Origin: Bacteroidetes bacterium HGW-Bacteroidetes-1
Lineage (GTDB): Bacteria; Bacteroidota; Bacteroidia; Bacteroidales; F082
Direction of reading: 5' to 3'
Assembly (NCBI GenBank): GCA_002842755.1
Contig: PHDU01000022.1
Coordinates: 27,416 to 91,415 of the forward strand
Length of the DNA stretch: 64,000 nucleotides
A program made the position numbers and the translations under genes. The first letter of the stretch is position 1. Each line of letters starts with the position of its first letter. The notes under the pieces were generated by a model, which worked only from the letters and a program-made list of their open reading frames with translations, searched no databases and had not been told where the DNA came from. This document shows positions 10,282 through 18,925 of this stretch, piece after piece.

Positions 10282-11703
10282 ATGAAGAATACATATAGTA
10301 AACTTGCCTGGAGGAATATTTGGCGAAATAAACGACGAACTTTAATTACAGCTTCATCCATTCTATTTGCTGTTTTATTTGCCCTTGTAATGAGATCATA
10401 CCAGTTAGGCATTTACAAAAGCATGACAGATAGTGTAGTGAAAACATACATGGGATTTATTCAGGTTCATGCAAAAGATTACTGGGACGAAAAAACGCTG
10501 GATTACCTTCTTGAAACAAATGAGGACTTCATTAATAAGGTATCTTCTGTTAATAATGTTAGCCTGATCGCTCCGCATTTTGAATCCATCGCCCTGGTTT
10601 CCGCAGGACTGCAAACAAAAGTAGCTGTTGTTATGGGAATTGATCCTGAAAAAGAAAATCGAATGTCAAAGCTTTCTGAAAAAATAATTCATTACAAACT
10701 TGACCAAGATGCTGAAAAACAACTTACTGTCTCTGGGTTTTCTGAAGAATTAATTGTTAAAATTAATGAATCACGAAAAAAATCTTATACAAGTAAGGAA
10801 GATGCTGAAAAAAAATTAACAAATATCATTGGAAAAGAAAATACAAAAAAATATCTGGATTTAATACTTAAAAGGACAAAAATTGAAGGTGATTATCTTT
10901 CAAAAAACGATGCTGGAGTTTTAATTGGTGAGAGACTTTCTGGTTTTCTTAAGTTATCCGTTGGTGACACATTGGTTTTAATGGGACAAGGTTATCATGG
11001 AGCAAGTGTAGCAGGAAAATATCCTATCAGAGGTATCGTAAGAATTCCAAATCCTGAATTGGATAACCTTATTATTTATTTGTCGCTAAACGAGTGTCAA
11101 AAGTTGTATTCAGCAGAAAATATGCTTACATCCATTTCCCTTAATTTAAAAGACCCTACCGAAATGGAGAATACTCAGGCAGAAATTATTTCAGCATTGC
11201 ACTCCGATAAATACGAAGTAATGACGTGGAAAGAAATGAATAAAATACTTGTTCAGCAAATTGAAAGCGATAATTATAGTGGACTGATAATGTTATGGAT
11301 TTTATATATAATTGTAGGTTTTGGCGTTTTTGGAACGGTTCTTATGATGACCACAGAGCGTAAAAAAGAATTTGGTGTTATGGTTGCTCTCGGTTTGCAA
11401 AAATATAATCTTGGGTTTATAGTTTTTATTGAACTATTAATACTTTCTTTTATCGGAATCCTTGCAGGTATAATTATCAGTCTGCCAATAATCAGATACT
11501 TTGTTGTAAACCCCATTGAATTGACCGGAAGCATGGCCGACATGATGGAAAGTTTTGGAATTGAGCCTACTCTTCCTTTTGCATGGCAATTCGACTATTT
11601 CTTGGCTCAAAGCTCTTCTGTATTAATTATTATTTTAATTGCAATACTATTCCCTTTAGCAAAAGTATTCACAATAAATACCATGAAATCGCTGCGTGGT
11701 TAA
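10282..11703 (+). CDS. ABC transporter permease, FtsX/MacB type (first of pair)
   Basis: 473-residue inner-membrane permease. One N-terminal membrane helix (about 18-40) follows the basic start SKLAWRNIWRNKRR typical of the LolC/E and MacB families. A large periplasmic MacB-like domain follows, then three C-terminal helices (about 335-357, 370-400, 433-460). Between the helices the cytoplasmic loop TERKKEFGVMVALG is the usual coupling segment. The periplasmic domain carries a charged, mostly helical insertion of about 60-70 residues (roughly 125-195, including SRKKSYTSKEDAEKK) that the second permease lacks. It starts 13 bases after the LolA-like gene. With the next two genes it should form a heterodimeric LolCDE-like exporter. 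Confidence 0.88.
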   Translation: MKNTYSKLAWRNIWRNKRRTLITASSILFAVLFALVMRSYQLGIYKSMTDSVVKTYMGFIQVHAKDYWDEKTLDYLLETNEDFINKVSSVNNVSLIAPHFESIALVSAGLQTKVAVVMGIDPEKENRMSKLSEKIIHYKLDQDAEKQLTVSGFSEELIVKINESRKKSYTSKEDAEKKLTNIIGKENTKKYLDLILKRTKIEGDYLSKNDAGVLIGERLSGFLKLSVGDTLVLMGQGYHGASVAGKYPIRGIVRIPNPELDNLIIYLSLNECQKLYSAENMLTSISLNLKDPTEMENTQAEIISALHSDKYEVMTWKEMNKILVQQIESDNYSGLIMLWILYIIVGFGVFGTVLMMTTERKKEFGVMVALGLQKYNLGFIVFIELLILSFIGILAGIIISLPIIRYFVVNPIELTGSMADMMESFGIEPTLPFAWQFDYFLAQSSSVLIIILIAILFPLAKVFTINTMKSLRG

Positions 11704-11721
11704 TATAATGAAAATCAATAT

Positions 11722-12948
11722 ATGATCAATTCAATAGCATGGAAAAATATCTGGAGGAATAAACTGAGAAGTTTAGTTGTAATCGCTGCTGTAACATTTG
11801 GAATACTAGCTGCTGTGTTTTCTGCTGCTTTAATGAATGGAATGGTTGAGAGGCGTTTGCGTTCAGCAATTGAATTGGAAACTTCTCATATTCAAATTCA
11901 TAATCCAAAATATCTCGAAAATAAAGATTTATACTATTTTATTAATAATGCTGACAGTCTGGTTGCTGAAATAAAAAAAATGCCTGAAATTAAATCGGCG
12001 TCCAAAAGATTGAAAATAATGGCTATGGCTAACACTTCCTCATCTGGTACTGGAGTGATGGTTAATGGTATAGTGCCAGAAAAAGAAAAGCTTGTAACTG
12101 GTATTTATAACAAAATATTGGATTCTTCCGGAACTTATTTCGATGGTGTTAAAAATAACCCGGTTGTCATTGGTCAGAAATTGGCTGAAAAACTTAAGAT
12201 CAAAGTTAAATCGAAAGTTATTCTTACCATACAGGCTACTGACGGAACCATGGTAAGTGGAGCCTTTAAAGTGGCAGGGATATTCGAAACAAGCAACTCT
12301 ATGTTTGACGAATTGAACATTTTTGCCAGATTTAGCGATCTTGCAAGATTAACGTCATTTGATATAAACAATGCTCATGAGATTGCTATTCTTCTCAATG
12401 ACACAAAACTATCTGATGATTTTGCTTTAAAAATTTCCAGGCAATTTTCAACACTTGATACAATGACCTGGAAAGAAATTCAACCAGACCTTGGGATGAC
12501 CGTAGAATTTCTTAACATAATGCTTTATTTTTCTTTAATCATTATATTACTTGCTTTAGGTTTTGGAATCGTTAATACAATGCTTATGGTTGTGCTCGAA
12601 AGAGTAAAAGAACTGGGTATATTGATGGCTATTGGAATGAATAAAGCGAGAATTTTTAAAATGATTATGCTTGAAACCATTTATCTCTCACTTACCGGCG
12701 GCATTGCCGGATTAATATTTGGAATAGTATTAATACAGATTTTTCAATATAGTGGAATCGATGTATCAGCTTATGGTGAAGGGTTTAGTGATATAGGGTA
12801 CGACGCTATAATTTATCCAAGCATAGGATGGGATTTTTATTTAGGAACAGTTTTGCTGGTAATTTTAACTGGTATAATTGCTTCTATATATCCTGCCAGA
12901 AAAGCATTAAAACTAAATCCTGCCGAAGCAGTAAGAACAGAAATTTAA
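11722..12948 (+). CDS. ABC transporter permease, FtsX/MacB type (second of pair)
   Basis: 408-residue permease with the same fold as its upstream neighbour: basic start (AWKNIWRNKLR), one helix, periplasmic domain of about 200 residues, then three helices near the C-terminus. The coupling loop reads LERVKELGILMAIGM and the protein ends in the family-typical YPARKALKLNPAEAVR. It lies 18 bases after the first permease and 27 before the ATPase, so the two permeases very probably pair as LolC/LolE do. It lacks the helical insertion seen in the first. Confidence 0.9.
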   Translation: MINSIAWKNIWRNKLRSLVVIAAVTFGILAAVFSAALMNGMVERRLRSAIELETSHIQIHNPKYLENKDLYYFINNADSLVAEIKKMPEIKSASKRLKIMAMANTSSSGTGVMVNGIVPEKEKLVTGIYNKILDSSGTYFDGVKNNPVVIGQKLAEKLKIKVKSKVILTIQATDGTMVSGAFKVAGIFETSNSMFDELNIFARFSDLARLTSFDINNAHEIAILLNDTKLSDDFALKISRQFSTLDTMTWKEIQPDLGMTVEFLNIMLYFSLIIILLALGFGIVNTMLMVVLERVKELGILMAIGMNKARIFKMIMLETIYLSLTGGIAGLIFGIVLIQIFQYSGIDVSAYGEGFSDIGYDAIIYPSIGWDFYLGTVLLVILTGIIASIYPARKALKLNPAEAVRTEI

Positions 12949-12975
12949 TTATACAATGACGTAAACCTCAATCAT

Positions 12976-13659
12976 ATGAAAGTTATTGAAATAAATGGTA
13001 TCGAAAAAACTTACGACGAAAAAACTGTTCCTGTTCATGCCGTAAATGGAATAGACTTATCTTTTGAACAAGGTGAATTTGTTGCCATTGTCGGGCCATC
13101 TGGTTCTGGAAAAACAACCTTGCTAAATATAATTGGTGGTCTCGATAAACCTAATTCAGGTGAAATAATCATATCTGGAACCAATATCGGGGCGCTATCA
13201 TCTTCGAAAATGATCGACTTCCGGTTAAACAATATAGGATTTGTTTTCCAGGCATATAACCTTATTCCGGTATTGACGGCAAAAGAGAATATCGAATTCA
13301 TTATGGATCTACAAGGACGGTCTAAAGTTGAAAAAGATTCACGCTCTTTAGAACTGCTAAAATCTGTTGGCTTAAATGACAGAGCTAACAGTCGTCCGAA
13401 TAAATTATCGGGTGGACAACAACAACGTGTAGCTGTGGCAAGGGCATTGGCCTCAAAACCAAAATTTATTCTTGCAGATGAGCCTACGGCAAACCTCGAT
13501 TCAAAATCTACTGAAACACTTCTCGAAATAATGGAAAAGCTTAACAAAGAAGAGAATATTACATTTATTTTTTCTACTCACGATGCAAGAGTAGTTAAAA
13601 AAGCCAGAAGAGTTATAACAGTTGAAGATGGCAAGGTTGTTTCTGATGAAAAATGTTAA
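12976..13659 (+). CDS. ABC transporter ATP-binding protein, LolD/MacB type
   Basis: 227-residue ATPase of the LolD/FtsE/MacB branch. All motifs are intact: Walker A GPSGSGKTTLL, Q-loop VFQAYNLIPVLT, signature LSGGQQQRVAVARAL, Walker B FILADEPTANLD and H-loop STHD. The short length and the YNLIPVLTAKEN segment are typical of ATPases that drive FtsX-type permeases by mechanotransmission rather than substrate channelling. It shares the sequence TAATG with the next gene, so stop and start overlap and translation is likely coupled. Confidence 0.93.
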   Translation: MKVIEINGIEKTYDEKTVPVHAVNGIDLSFEQGEFVAIVGPSGSGKTTLLNIIGGLDKPNSGEIIISGTNIGALSSSKMIDFRLNNIGFVFQAYNLIPVLTAKENIEFIMDLQGRSKVEKDSRSLELLKSVGLNDRANSRPNKLSGGQQQRVAVARALASKPKFILADEPTANLDSKSTETLLEIMEKLNKEENITFIFSTHDARVVKKARRVITVEDGKVVSDEKC

Positions 13660-14846
13660 TGCAACAAAAATTAATACATATTATTCTTTTTGTTCTCATA
13701 TGCTTTTCTGCAATGGGTCAGGAAGATTCTACTACCGAAAGAATAAAAAATTACGCATTGGATGGTTATATAAGTAACATGCAAAGTGTAATGTTCGATA
13801 GCATTCATAAAAATTGGATTTCAGATAATATTTTGCATAACAGGCTTAACTTTAGCTGGCTTCCGACTCCAACATTTACAGCAACAATTCAAATAAGGAA
13901 TAGATTTATCTGGGGAGAATCAGTTAAATATAATTCTAATTACAGTAAACAAATTGCAAAGGACAATGGTTATTTAAAATTATCCTGGAATGTATTTGAT
14001 GAGCAGTCTTTTGTTTTCAACACTTCTATCGAAAGAGCATTTATTCAATTTTCAAAAGGAAAATTCGATTTTAAATTGGGTCGACAGCGCATAAACTGGG
14101 GACAAACCATGGTATGGAATCCAAATGATATTTTCAACAATTATTCATTTTTTGATTTTGATTATATTGAACGTCCCGGAAGTGATGCCTTTCGATTGCA
14201 ATATTATCCCAGTTCTTCATCAACAATAGAGTTTACTGCAAAAATAAACAGTAACAAAGAACTAACTACAGCTGCTCTGTATCGCTTTAATAAATGGAAT
14301 TACGACATACAATTTATCGGGGGATTGTTAAATGAACAGGACATTTTTTTTGGTGCAGGTTGGTCGGGAGCAATAAAAAGTATTAGTTTCAGAGGCGAAT
14401 TTTCCTTTTTTCAACCAAAAGAAAATTTCGCAGATACAAGTGGATTAGCAATGGCAACATTATCTTTTGACTATACTTTTAAAAATTCTTCTATGATACT
14501 TGTGGAAGGGCTTTATGGTAATTTTTCGAATAATGCCGGTTCAGGTTTTATGGATTTATATGCTGCACCTGCTTCGGTTAAAAATCTTTCTTTTACAAAA
14601 TATAACATCTTATCACAATATTCATATCCAATATCAACCCTAGTAAACCTGACCATTTCCGGGATGTATATGCCAAAAATAAAGGGATACTATACAGGGT
14701 CAACAATTTCAATTTCTTTAAAAGACAATCTGGATATTTCATTCATTGGTCAGGTTTTTAGTGGTGAATTTCCTGATTCAGTTTCTGGAAATAATAAAAG
14801 GGTCAATTACTATATGGGTTTTCTAAGGTTAAAGGGAAATTTTTAA
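13659..14846 (+). CDS. Outer-membrane beta-barrel protein of the LolA/FtsX operon
   Basis: About 395 residues with a signal peptide ending near AMGQ and a C-terminal Phe (LRLKGNF), as in outer-membrane barrels. The body is a series of alternating amphipathic strands. The segment LGRQRINWGQTMVWNPNDIF resembles the DUF1302 / alginate-export-type porins that accompany LolA-like and MMPL genes elsewhere. The ATG at 13659 overlaps the ATPase stop; an ATG at 13653 in the same frame would add two residues. As last gene of the unit it is the likely outer-membrane component. No substrate can be read from the sequence. Confidence 0.75.
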   Translation: MQQKLIHIILFVLICFSAMGQEDSTTERIKNYALDGYISNMQSVMFDSIHKNWISDNILHNRLNFSWLPTPTFTATIQIRNRFIWGESVKYNSNYSKQIAKDNGYLKLSWNVFDEQSFVFNTSIERAFIQFSKGKFDFKLGRQRINWGQTMVWNPNDIFNNYSFFDFDYIERPGSDAFRLQYYPSSSSTIEFTAKINSNKELTTAALYRFNKWNYDIQFIGGLLNEQDIFFGAGWSGAIKSISFRGEFSFFQPKENFADTSGLAMATLSFDYTFKNSSMILVEGLYGNFSNNAGSGFMDLYAAPASVKNLSFTKYNILSQYSYPISTLVNLTISGMYMPKIKGYYTGSTISISLKDNLDISFIGQVFSGEFPDSVSGNNKRVNYYMGFLRLKGNF

Positions 14847-14852
14847 AAACAA

Positions 14853-15256
14853 TTATTCCTGCAGGTATTCTTCTGTAAAGGATTTTTTTCTGTGATGCTC
14901 CTGTTGTTCTACATGTATTTTTTTTTCGGGTAATTGTGATTTCCCCAGAGAAAATGCTCCAAATCCTTCCTGCCACGAAAACTTCCTATCCGAAAGCCGG
15001 CTTTGATTTATCCACCACGATGAACTTCTTTTCAAATGATACATTAATTCAGAAGGAGCCTGCTTGGGGTCATGCTTTTTAAAATGTGAATATGATCGCT
15101 CATGCCGTTTATCATATACAGCTTTAGACCTTGTTGATCTATAATACCACTCATGTATTTGTAAAGTTTATCCTGCCATCTGTGATTGATGAGGCATAAA
15201 CGGTTTTGAACAGCAAAAACATAATGCACATATAATTGGGTATAGGTATTAGCCAT
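14853..15256 (-). pseudogene. IS200/IS605-type transposase (TnpA), frameshifted remnant
   Basis: Two minus-strand pieces together make one Y1 transposase. The first starts at 15256 (MANTYTQLYVHYVFAVQNR) and includes the HUH metal motif DHIHI, then runs into a stop near 15044. The second resumes in another frame with APSELMYHLKRSSSWWIN, KFSWQEGFGAFSLGKSQ and EHHRKKSFTEEY. The shift is a single-base change near 15063-15070. In the second half, the position where IS200 enzymes have the catalytic Tyr (YIxNQ) reads IHVEQQ, so no Tyr is present there. It ends a few bases after the convergent barrel gene. It is inactive, but the reading frame is otherwise well preserved. Confidence 0.88.
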
Positions 15257-15275
15257 TTTTTTCTTGTTTTGTTGA

Positions 15276-15474
15276 TGTCCTACGGACAATAAAACTCTTT
15301 TGATCATTTATTTTTATCGAGATTGAATCCCTACGTGCTAATGGATTCTTCTCTTGCGAGGATAGGATTATTTATTTTGTATTGAATGTTGTCATAAAGC
15401 TCGATTCATTTGCCCGTAGGGCATTTATATCTATAGCAAATCGGGTTACCATTCATCTGGTTTCCCATAGGGAA
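15276..15474. repeat. Three short hairpins of one design (REP-like) beside the IS200 remnant
   Basis: Three separate perfect 5-bp stems with 3-base loops: TGTCC-TAC-GGACA (15276-15288), TGCCC-GTA-GGGCA (15411-15423) and TTCCC-ATA-GGGAA (15462-15474). The second is followed by TTTATATCTATAG. IS200-type and REP-associated transposases recognise hairpins at their ends, so these may be its relics. Confidence 0.5.
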
Positions 15475-15776
15475 TTTCACTTCAGTTGAATTTCATGTCA
15501 TAGTAGGATTCATCTAAAAGCTTTTTCGTCAAGTCTTATTAATAAAGTATATACAGTTTCAGATTCAGTAAAGATGTTTACAAAAAATGATTATTTTATA
15601 ATATATTAATATAGAATATAATACGTTTCTCCGCTTCTTAAATTTACTGCAACCGATTGCATTGTATATGAATTGTATATGTAGGATTCAGATCATTTGC
15701 ACCTTATCTTTACAGCATGCTTATCGTAAAATACATTCAGCTCTTAACAGAATTTATCATTTAAATAAAAAAGTCT
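15475..15776. other. AT-rich leader region of the glucan locus
   Basis: No gene is seen. The stretch is very AT-rich, especially 15590-15690, and must contain the promoter of the glucan locus. TATCTTTA near 15703-15710 resembles a -7 element, but no TTTG lies at the right distance upstream. No operator-like repeat stands out. Confidence 0.4.
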
Positions 15777-18700
15777 ATGAAAAAAATTATTTTTTTACTA
15801 ATTCTTTTATGTTTTTCTATGGCAATTTTGGCACAAGCTGATAAGGTTGTGATTGAAGAAAATGATAATGGAGCTAAACTCCTTGTCAATGGAAAAGCTT
15901 TAATGATAAATGGCATAAACTGGGATTATTTCCCCATTGGCACCAATTACTCCTACAGCTTATGGACTCAATCCGACGACTTTATCCAGCAGGCGCTTGA
16001 TGATGAAATGACGTTGTTAAAAAACATGAATGTGAATACCATTCGTGTTTATTCAGGAATTCAACCCAAATGGATTAAATATATCTATGAAAATTATGGC
16101 ATTTATACCATGCTTAACCATTCTTTTGGAAGATATGGGCTTACACTTAATGGGGCATGGGAAGCAAACACTGATTATGCTGATCCCCGAGTAAAAGAAC
16201 TCCTCTTAAAAGAAGTAAACGAGTTGGTGGAAGAATATAAGAACACCCCAGGGCTTTTGTTATATCTGTTGGGTAATGAAAACAATTATGGATTATTTTG
16301 GCGTGGTGCCGAAACTGAGGATATTCCGATGGAAGACAGGGAATCGACACAAATGGCTCGTTACCTCTACAAATTATTCAACGAAGCCTCCCTTTCCATG
16401 AAAGCCATTGATCCAAATCATCCGGTGTCAATCTGCAATGGCGATTTACTGTTTCTTGATATCATCGCGGAAGAATGTAAAGACGTGGATATATTTGGCA
16501 TAAATGTTTACAGGGGCATTTCATTTACCGATCTTTTTAAAAGGGTAAAAAAAGAATATGGAAAGCCTGTCTTATTGTCTGAATTTGGGTCTGATGCATT
16601 TAATGCCATCACCATGGAAGAGGCTCAGAAAGAACAGGCAATATACAACGTAGCCAATTGGAAAGAAATATATGAAAATGCTGCCGGAATGGGCAAAGCA
16701 GGTAATTCATTGGGAGGTTTTACTTTTCAGTTTAGTGATGGTTGGTGGAAGTACGGCCAAACCGATTTCCTTGATGTGCATGATTCCCACGCTTCATGGG
16801 CAAACGGTGGATATTTGTTTGATTACCAAGCGGGCGAGAACAATATGAATGAGGAGTGGTTTGGAATTTGCGCCAAAGGCCCAACCAATACAAAAGGGTT
16901 TTATCAATTGTACCCCAGAGCATCTTATTATGCATTGAAAGAGGCACACCAACTAAATCCCTATGCCGATGGCACCAATTTACAAACCATACAGCAACAC
17001 TTTAGTAACATTCAGGTGGTGGAATCGCTTCTGAAGGCCAGGGGTGACAAGGCGGCGCAGGAAGGTGAAAAATTAAAAAAAATAAGCCTCAGCCGATTAG
17101 GAGCACAATACACAACATTTAATACCGGTGGGGATTTAATCTCAACACCTAAGAATGCTGCCCCAGGAAGTAATACATACCCGAACCAGCTGGGTTTTGA
17201 TCAGATGCAATCCTTTTATTTTGGTGTTGAAGCCAATCCGGCGCCCAATTTCAGAGCCAATGTAGAGGTAAATGTTTTGGGAAATGTTGCGCAGAATCCA
17301 ATTGATCAGATCTTTTATGAAAACAGGGGTCGTCCTATTGAAGTGACTGGTGACGACGGTAACCTGAATATTGAGTCAATAAACAGGGTTCAGATTTACA
17401 AGGCAAGCTATGAGTGGGATCATAAATTGTTTAAAATCAATGGTTTTTATCGCACCGGTCATTACCATTGGGGCTATGAAGGCGATTTCTTTGGACTTTA
17501 CCCCGAAGCCAATTACGGACCTAATATTGATATTTATAATGGAATTGCACCTTTTGGATTTGAAATGGAAGGCAAGAAACAATTCAGTGATTTTAAACTG
17601 GCTTTTGGACCACAGTTATGGTGGGGAGCTAACCCTGCAGTATTGCTGAAATACAGTAAAAGCATAGCAAAAATAAACTTCACCGGAATTTATCATGAGG
17701 ACCTTGCGCAACTTGGACTGACAGAAAGTTCGTTTGCCATTCCGCAACCCAAAACCAGGCGACTGACCTTACATTTGAACAGGGAATTTGGCAAGTTCGG
17801 CGTAAATGTGGGAGGAATCTGGGCAGGGCAACCACTGCAGGGCAGAGAATTTCAGGTTGTGAGAGGCGAAGAAGGAGATTATACTGTTTATAAAGATGAA
17901 ATTAAGTCACAGGATAATTTCGGTGGCAAAATTAAATTTACATACACTGGAGGAAGGTTCAACTGGTATGCCCAATCAACTGCAATGGGTCTGGTAGCAA
18001 ATGGGGGTGCAGACCAGACAATTACTTTTACAGGTTGGAAGTTAAAAGACAGTGGCAGTGGAAACCAGTATAATTTTCTGTCAGGGTTTACCTATATGAT
18101 TGGAGATATTCAGGTGGCCCCGAATTTCCTGTGGCAAAAACCCATCGAAGGTCCTATTCCTGCTGATGTAAATGCCCCAGGCAGACCCAGGAACATCCTC
18201 GATGATCCGTTTGTGGTAAGAGCCAACAGGGAACAGGTAGCAGGTGAAATATTGTTTACTTACGACCCTGCACCCGGTACCTGGATGTACAACTGGGATA
18301 GTGACCGCTCAGAAGATGCAGGACTTGCCGTAAGTTTAGGTTTTGTATACCGGCATTTGCCAACTACACAGGATGCTGCTATAGGAATTTTACCCGATGG
18401 CAGAACAACTTTCGCTTTTCCGGGCGCTGCCCCTGCCAAAGATTTATGGGAAATCCACTCCAGACTGGTTTCAAAAGTAAGTGGCAATTTTGGTTTTATT
18501 GCCAACTTATATGCCGGTGATGCTCAAGGAAATGGGAGTGATTCCAGGCTTATCAGGCGCTATAGTATGGATTTACGTATGATTTACAAAGAAGTAAAAC
18601 TCACTTCTTTCGTCAGGGTTAACGACTGGGGTCCTTACGACTATCATCGCGATTACAACCTTACTTTTCCGCTTCAACTTATGGCTGACATTTCAACCTC

Positions 18701-18911
18701 TTTGCGAAAACCCGACTGGTTTGACCTTCCTAACACTGAAATTGGATTACGGGCAACATACCGTACCCTCGACAGATATTCTCCCCGCTACTCGCCAACC
18801 CAAAAGCTTGACCCAAGTGGAATGCTGGTTCCCGATCCCGAGGCTGTTGGATTTGATAATGGCAATGAATGGGAAATCAGGACTTATGTGCGTATAAATA
18901 TTGGTAAATAA
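15777..18911 (+). CDS. Clan GH-A glycosidase fused to an outer-membrane beta-barrel
   Basis: 1044 residues with a signal peptide ending near ILAQ. Residues about 25-400 form a GH2/GH5-like TIM barrel: MINGINWDYFP, NTIRVYSG, the acid/base in LGNENN (Glu168) and the nucleophile in LLSEFGS (Glu269). The 101-residue spacing fits clan GH-A. After a helical linker (about 420-450), residues about 455-1044 are a long series of amphipathic strands with aromatic girdles and Gly/Asn-rich turns, as in 14-18-strand porins, ending RTYVRINIGK. Secreted GH-A enzymes are common; an attached barrel is not. The gene opens the beta-1,3-glucan locus, which has no SusC, so the barrel may be the oligosaccharide entry pore. 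Domain borders are estimates by eye; the exact GH family is not certain. Confidence 0.75.
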   Translation: MKKIIFLLILLCFSMAILAQADKVVIEENDNGAKLLVNGKALMINGINWDYFPIGTNYSYSLWTQSDDFIQQALDDEMTLLKNMNVNTIRVYSGIQPKWIKYIYENYGIYTMLNHSFGRYGLTLNGAWEANTDYADPRVKELLLKEVNELVEEYKNTPGLLLYLLGNENNYGLFWRGAETEDIPMEDRESTQMARYLYKLFNEASLSMKAIDPNHPVSICNGDLLFLDIIAEECKDVDIFGINVYRGISFTDLFKRVKKEYGKPVLLSEFGSDAFNAITMEEAQKEQAIYNVANWKEIYENAAGMGKAGNSLGGFTFQFSDGWWKYGQTDFLDVHDSHASWANGGYLFDYQAGENNMNEEWFGICAKGPTNTKGFYQLYPRASYYALKEAHQLNPYADGTNLQTIQQHFSNIQVVESLLKARGDKAAQEGEKLKKISLSRLGAQYTTFNTGGDLISTPKNAAPGSNTYPNQLGFDQMQSFYFGVEANPAPNFRANVEVNVLGNVAQNPIDQIFYENRGRPIEVTGDDGNLNIESINRVQIYKASYEWDHKLFKINGFYRTGHYHWGYEGDFFGLYPEANYGPNIDIYNGIAPFGFEMEGKKQFSDFKLAFGPQLWWGANPAVLLKYSKSIAKINFTGIYHEDLAQLGLTESSFAIPQPKTRRLTLHLNREFGKFGVNVGGIWAGQPLQGREFQVVRGEEGDYTVYKDEIKSQDNFGGKIKFTYTGGRFNWYAQSTAMGLVANGGADQTITFTGWKLKDSGSGNQYNFLSGFTYMIGDIQVAPNFLWQKPIEGPIPADVNAPGRPRNILDDPFVVRANREQVAGEILFTYDPAPGTWMYNWDSDRSEDAGLAVSLGFVYRHLPTTQDAAIGILPDGRTTFAFPGAAPAKDLWEIHSRLVSKVSGNFGFIANLYAGDAQGNGSDSRLIRRYSMDLRMIYKEVKLTSFVRVNDWGPYDYHRDYNLTFPLQLMADISTSLRKPDWFDLPNTEIGLRATYRTLDRYSPRYSPTQKLDPSGMLVPDPEAVGFDNGNEWEIRTYVRINIGK

Positions 18912-18925
18912 AAAAACACAAAAAG

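Noticed and set aside
15703..15710. TATCTTTA as the -7 element of the glucan locus promoter
   Set aside because: No TTTG or TTG at 18-22 bases upstream, so the match is incomplete.
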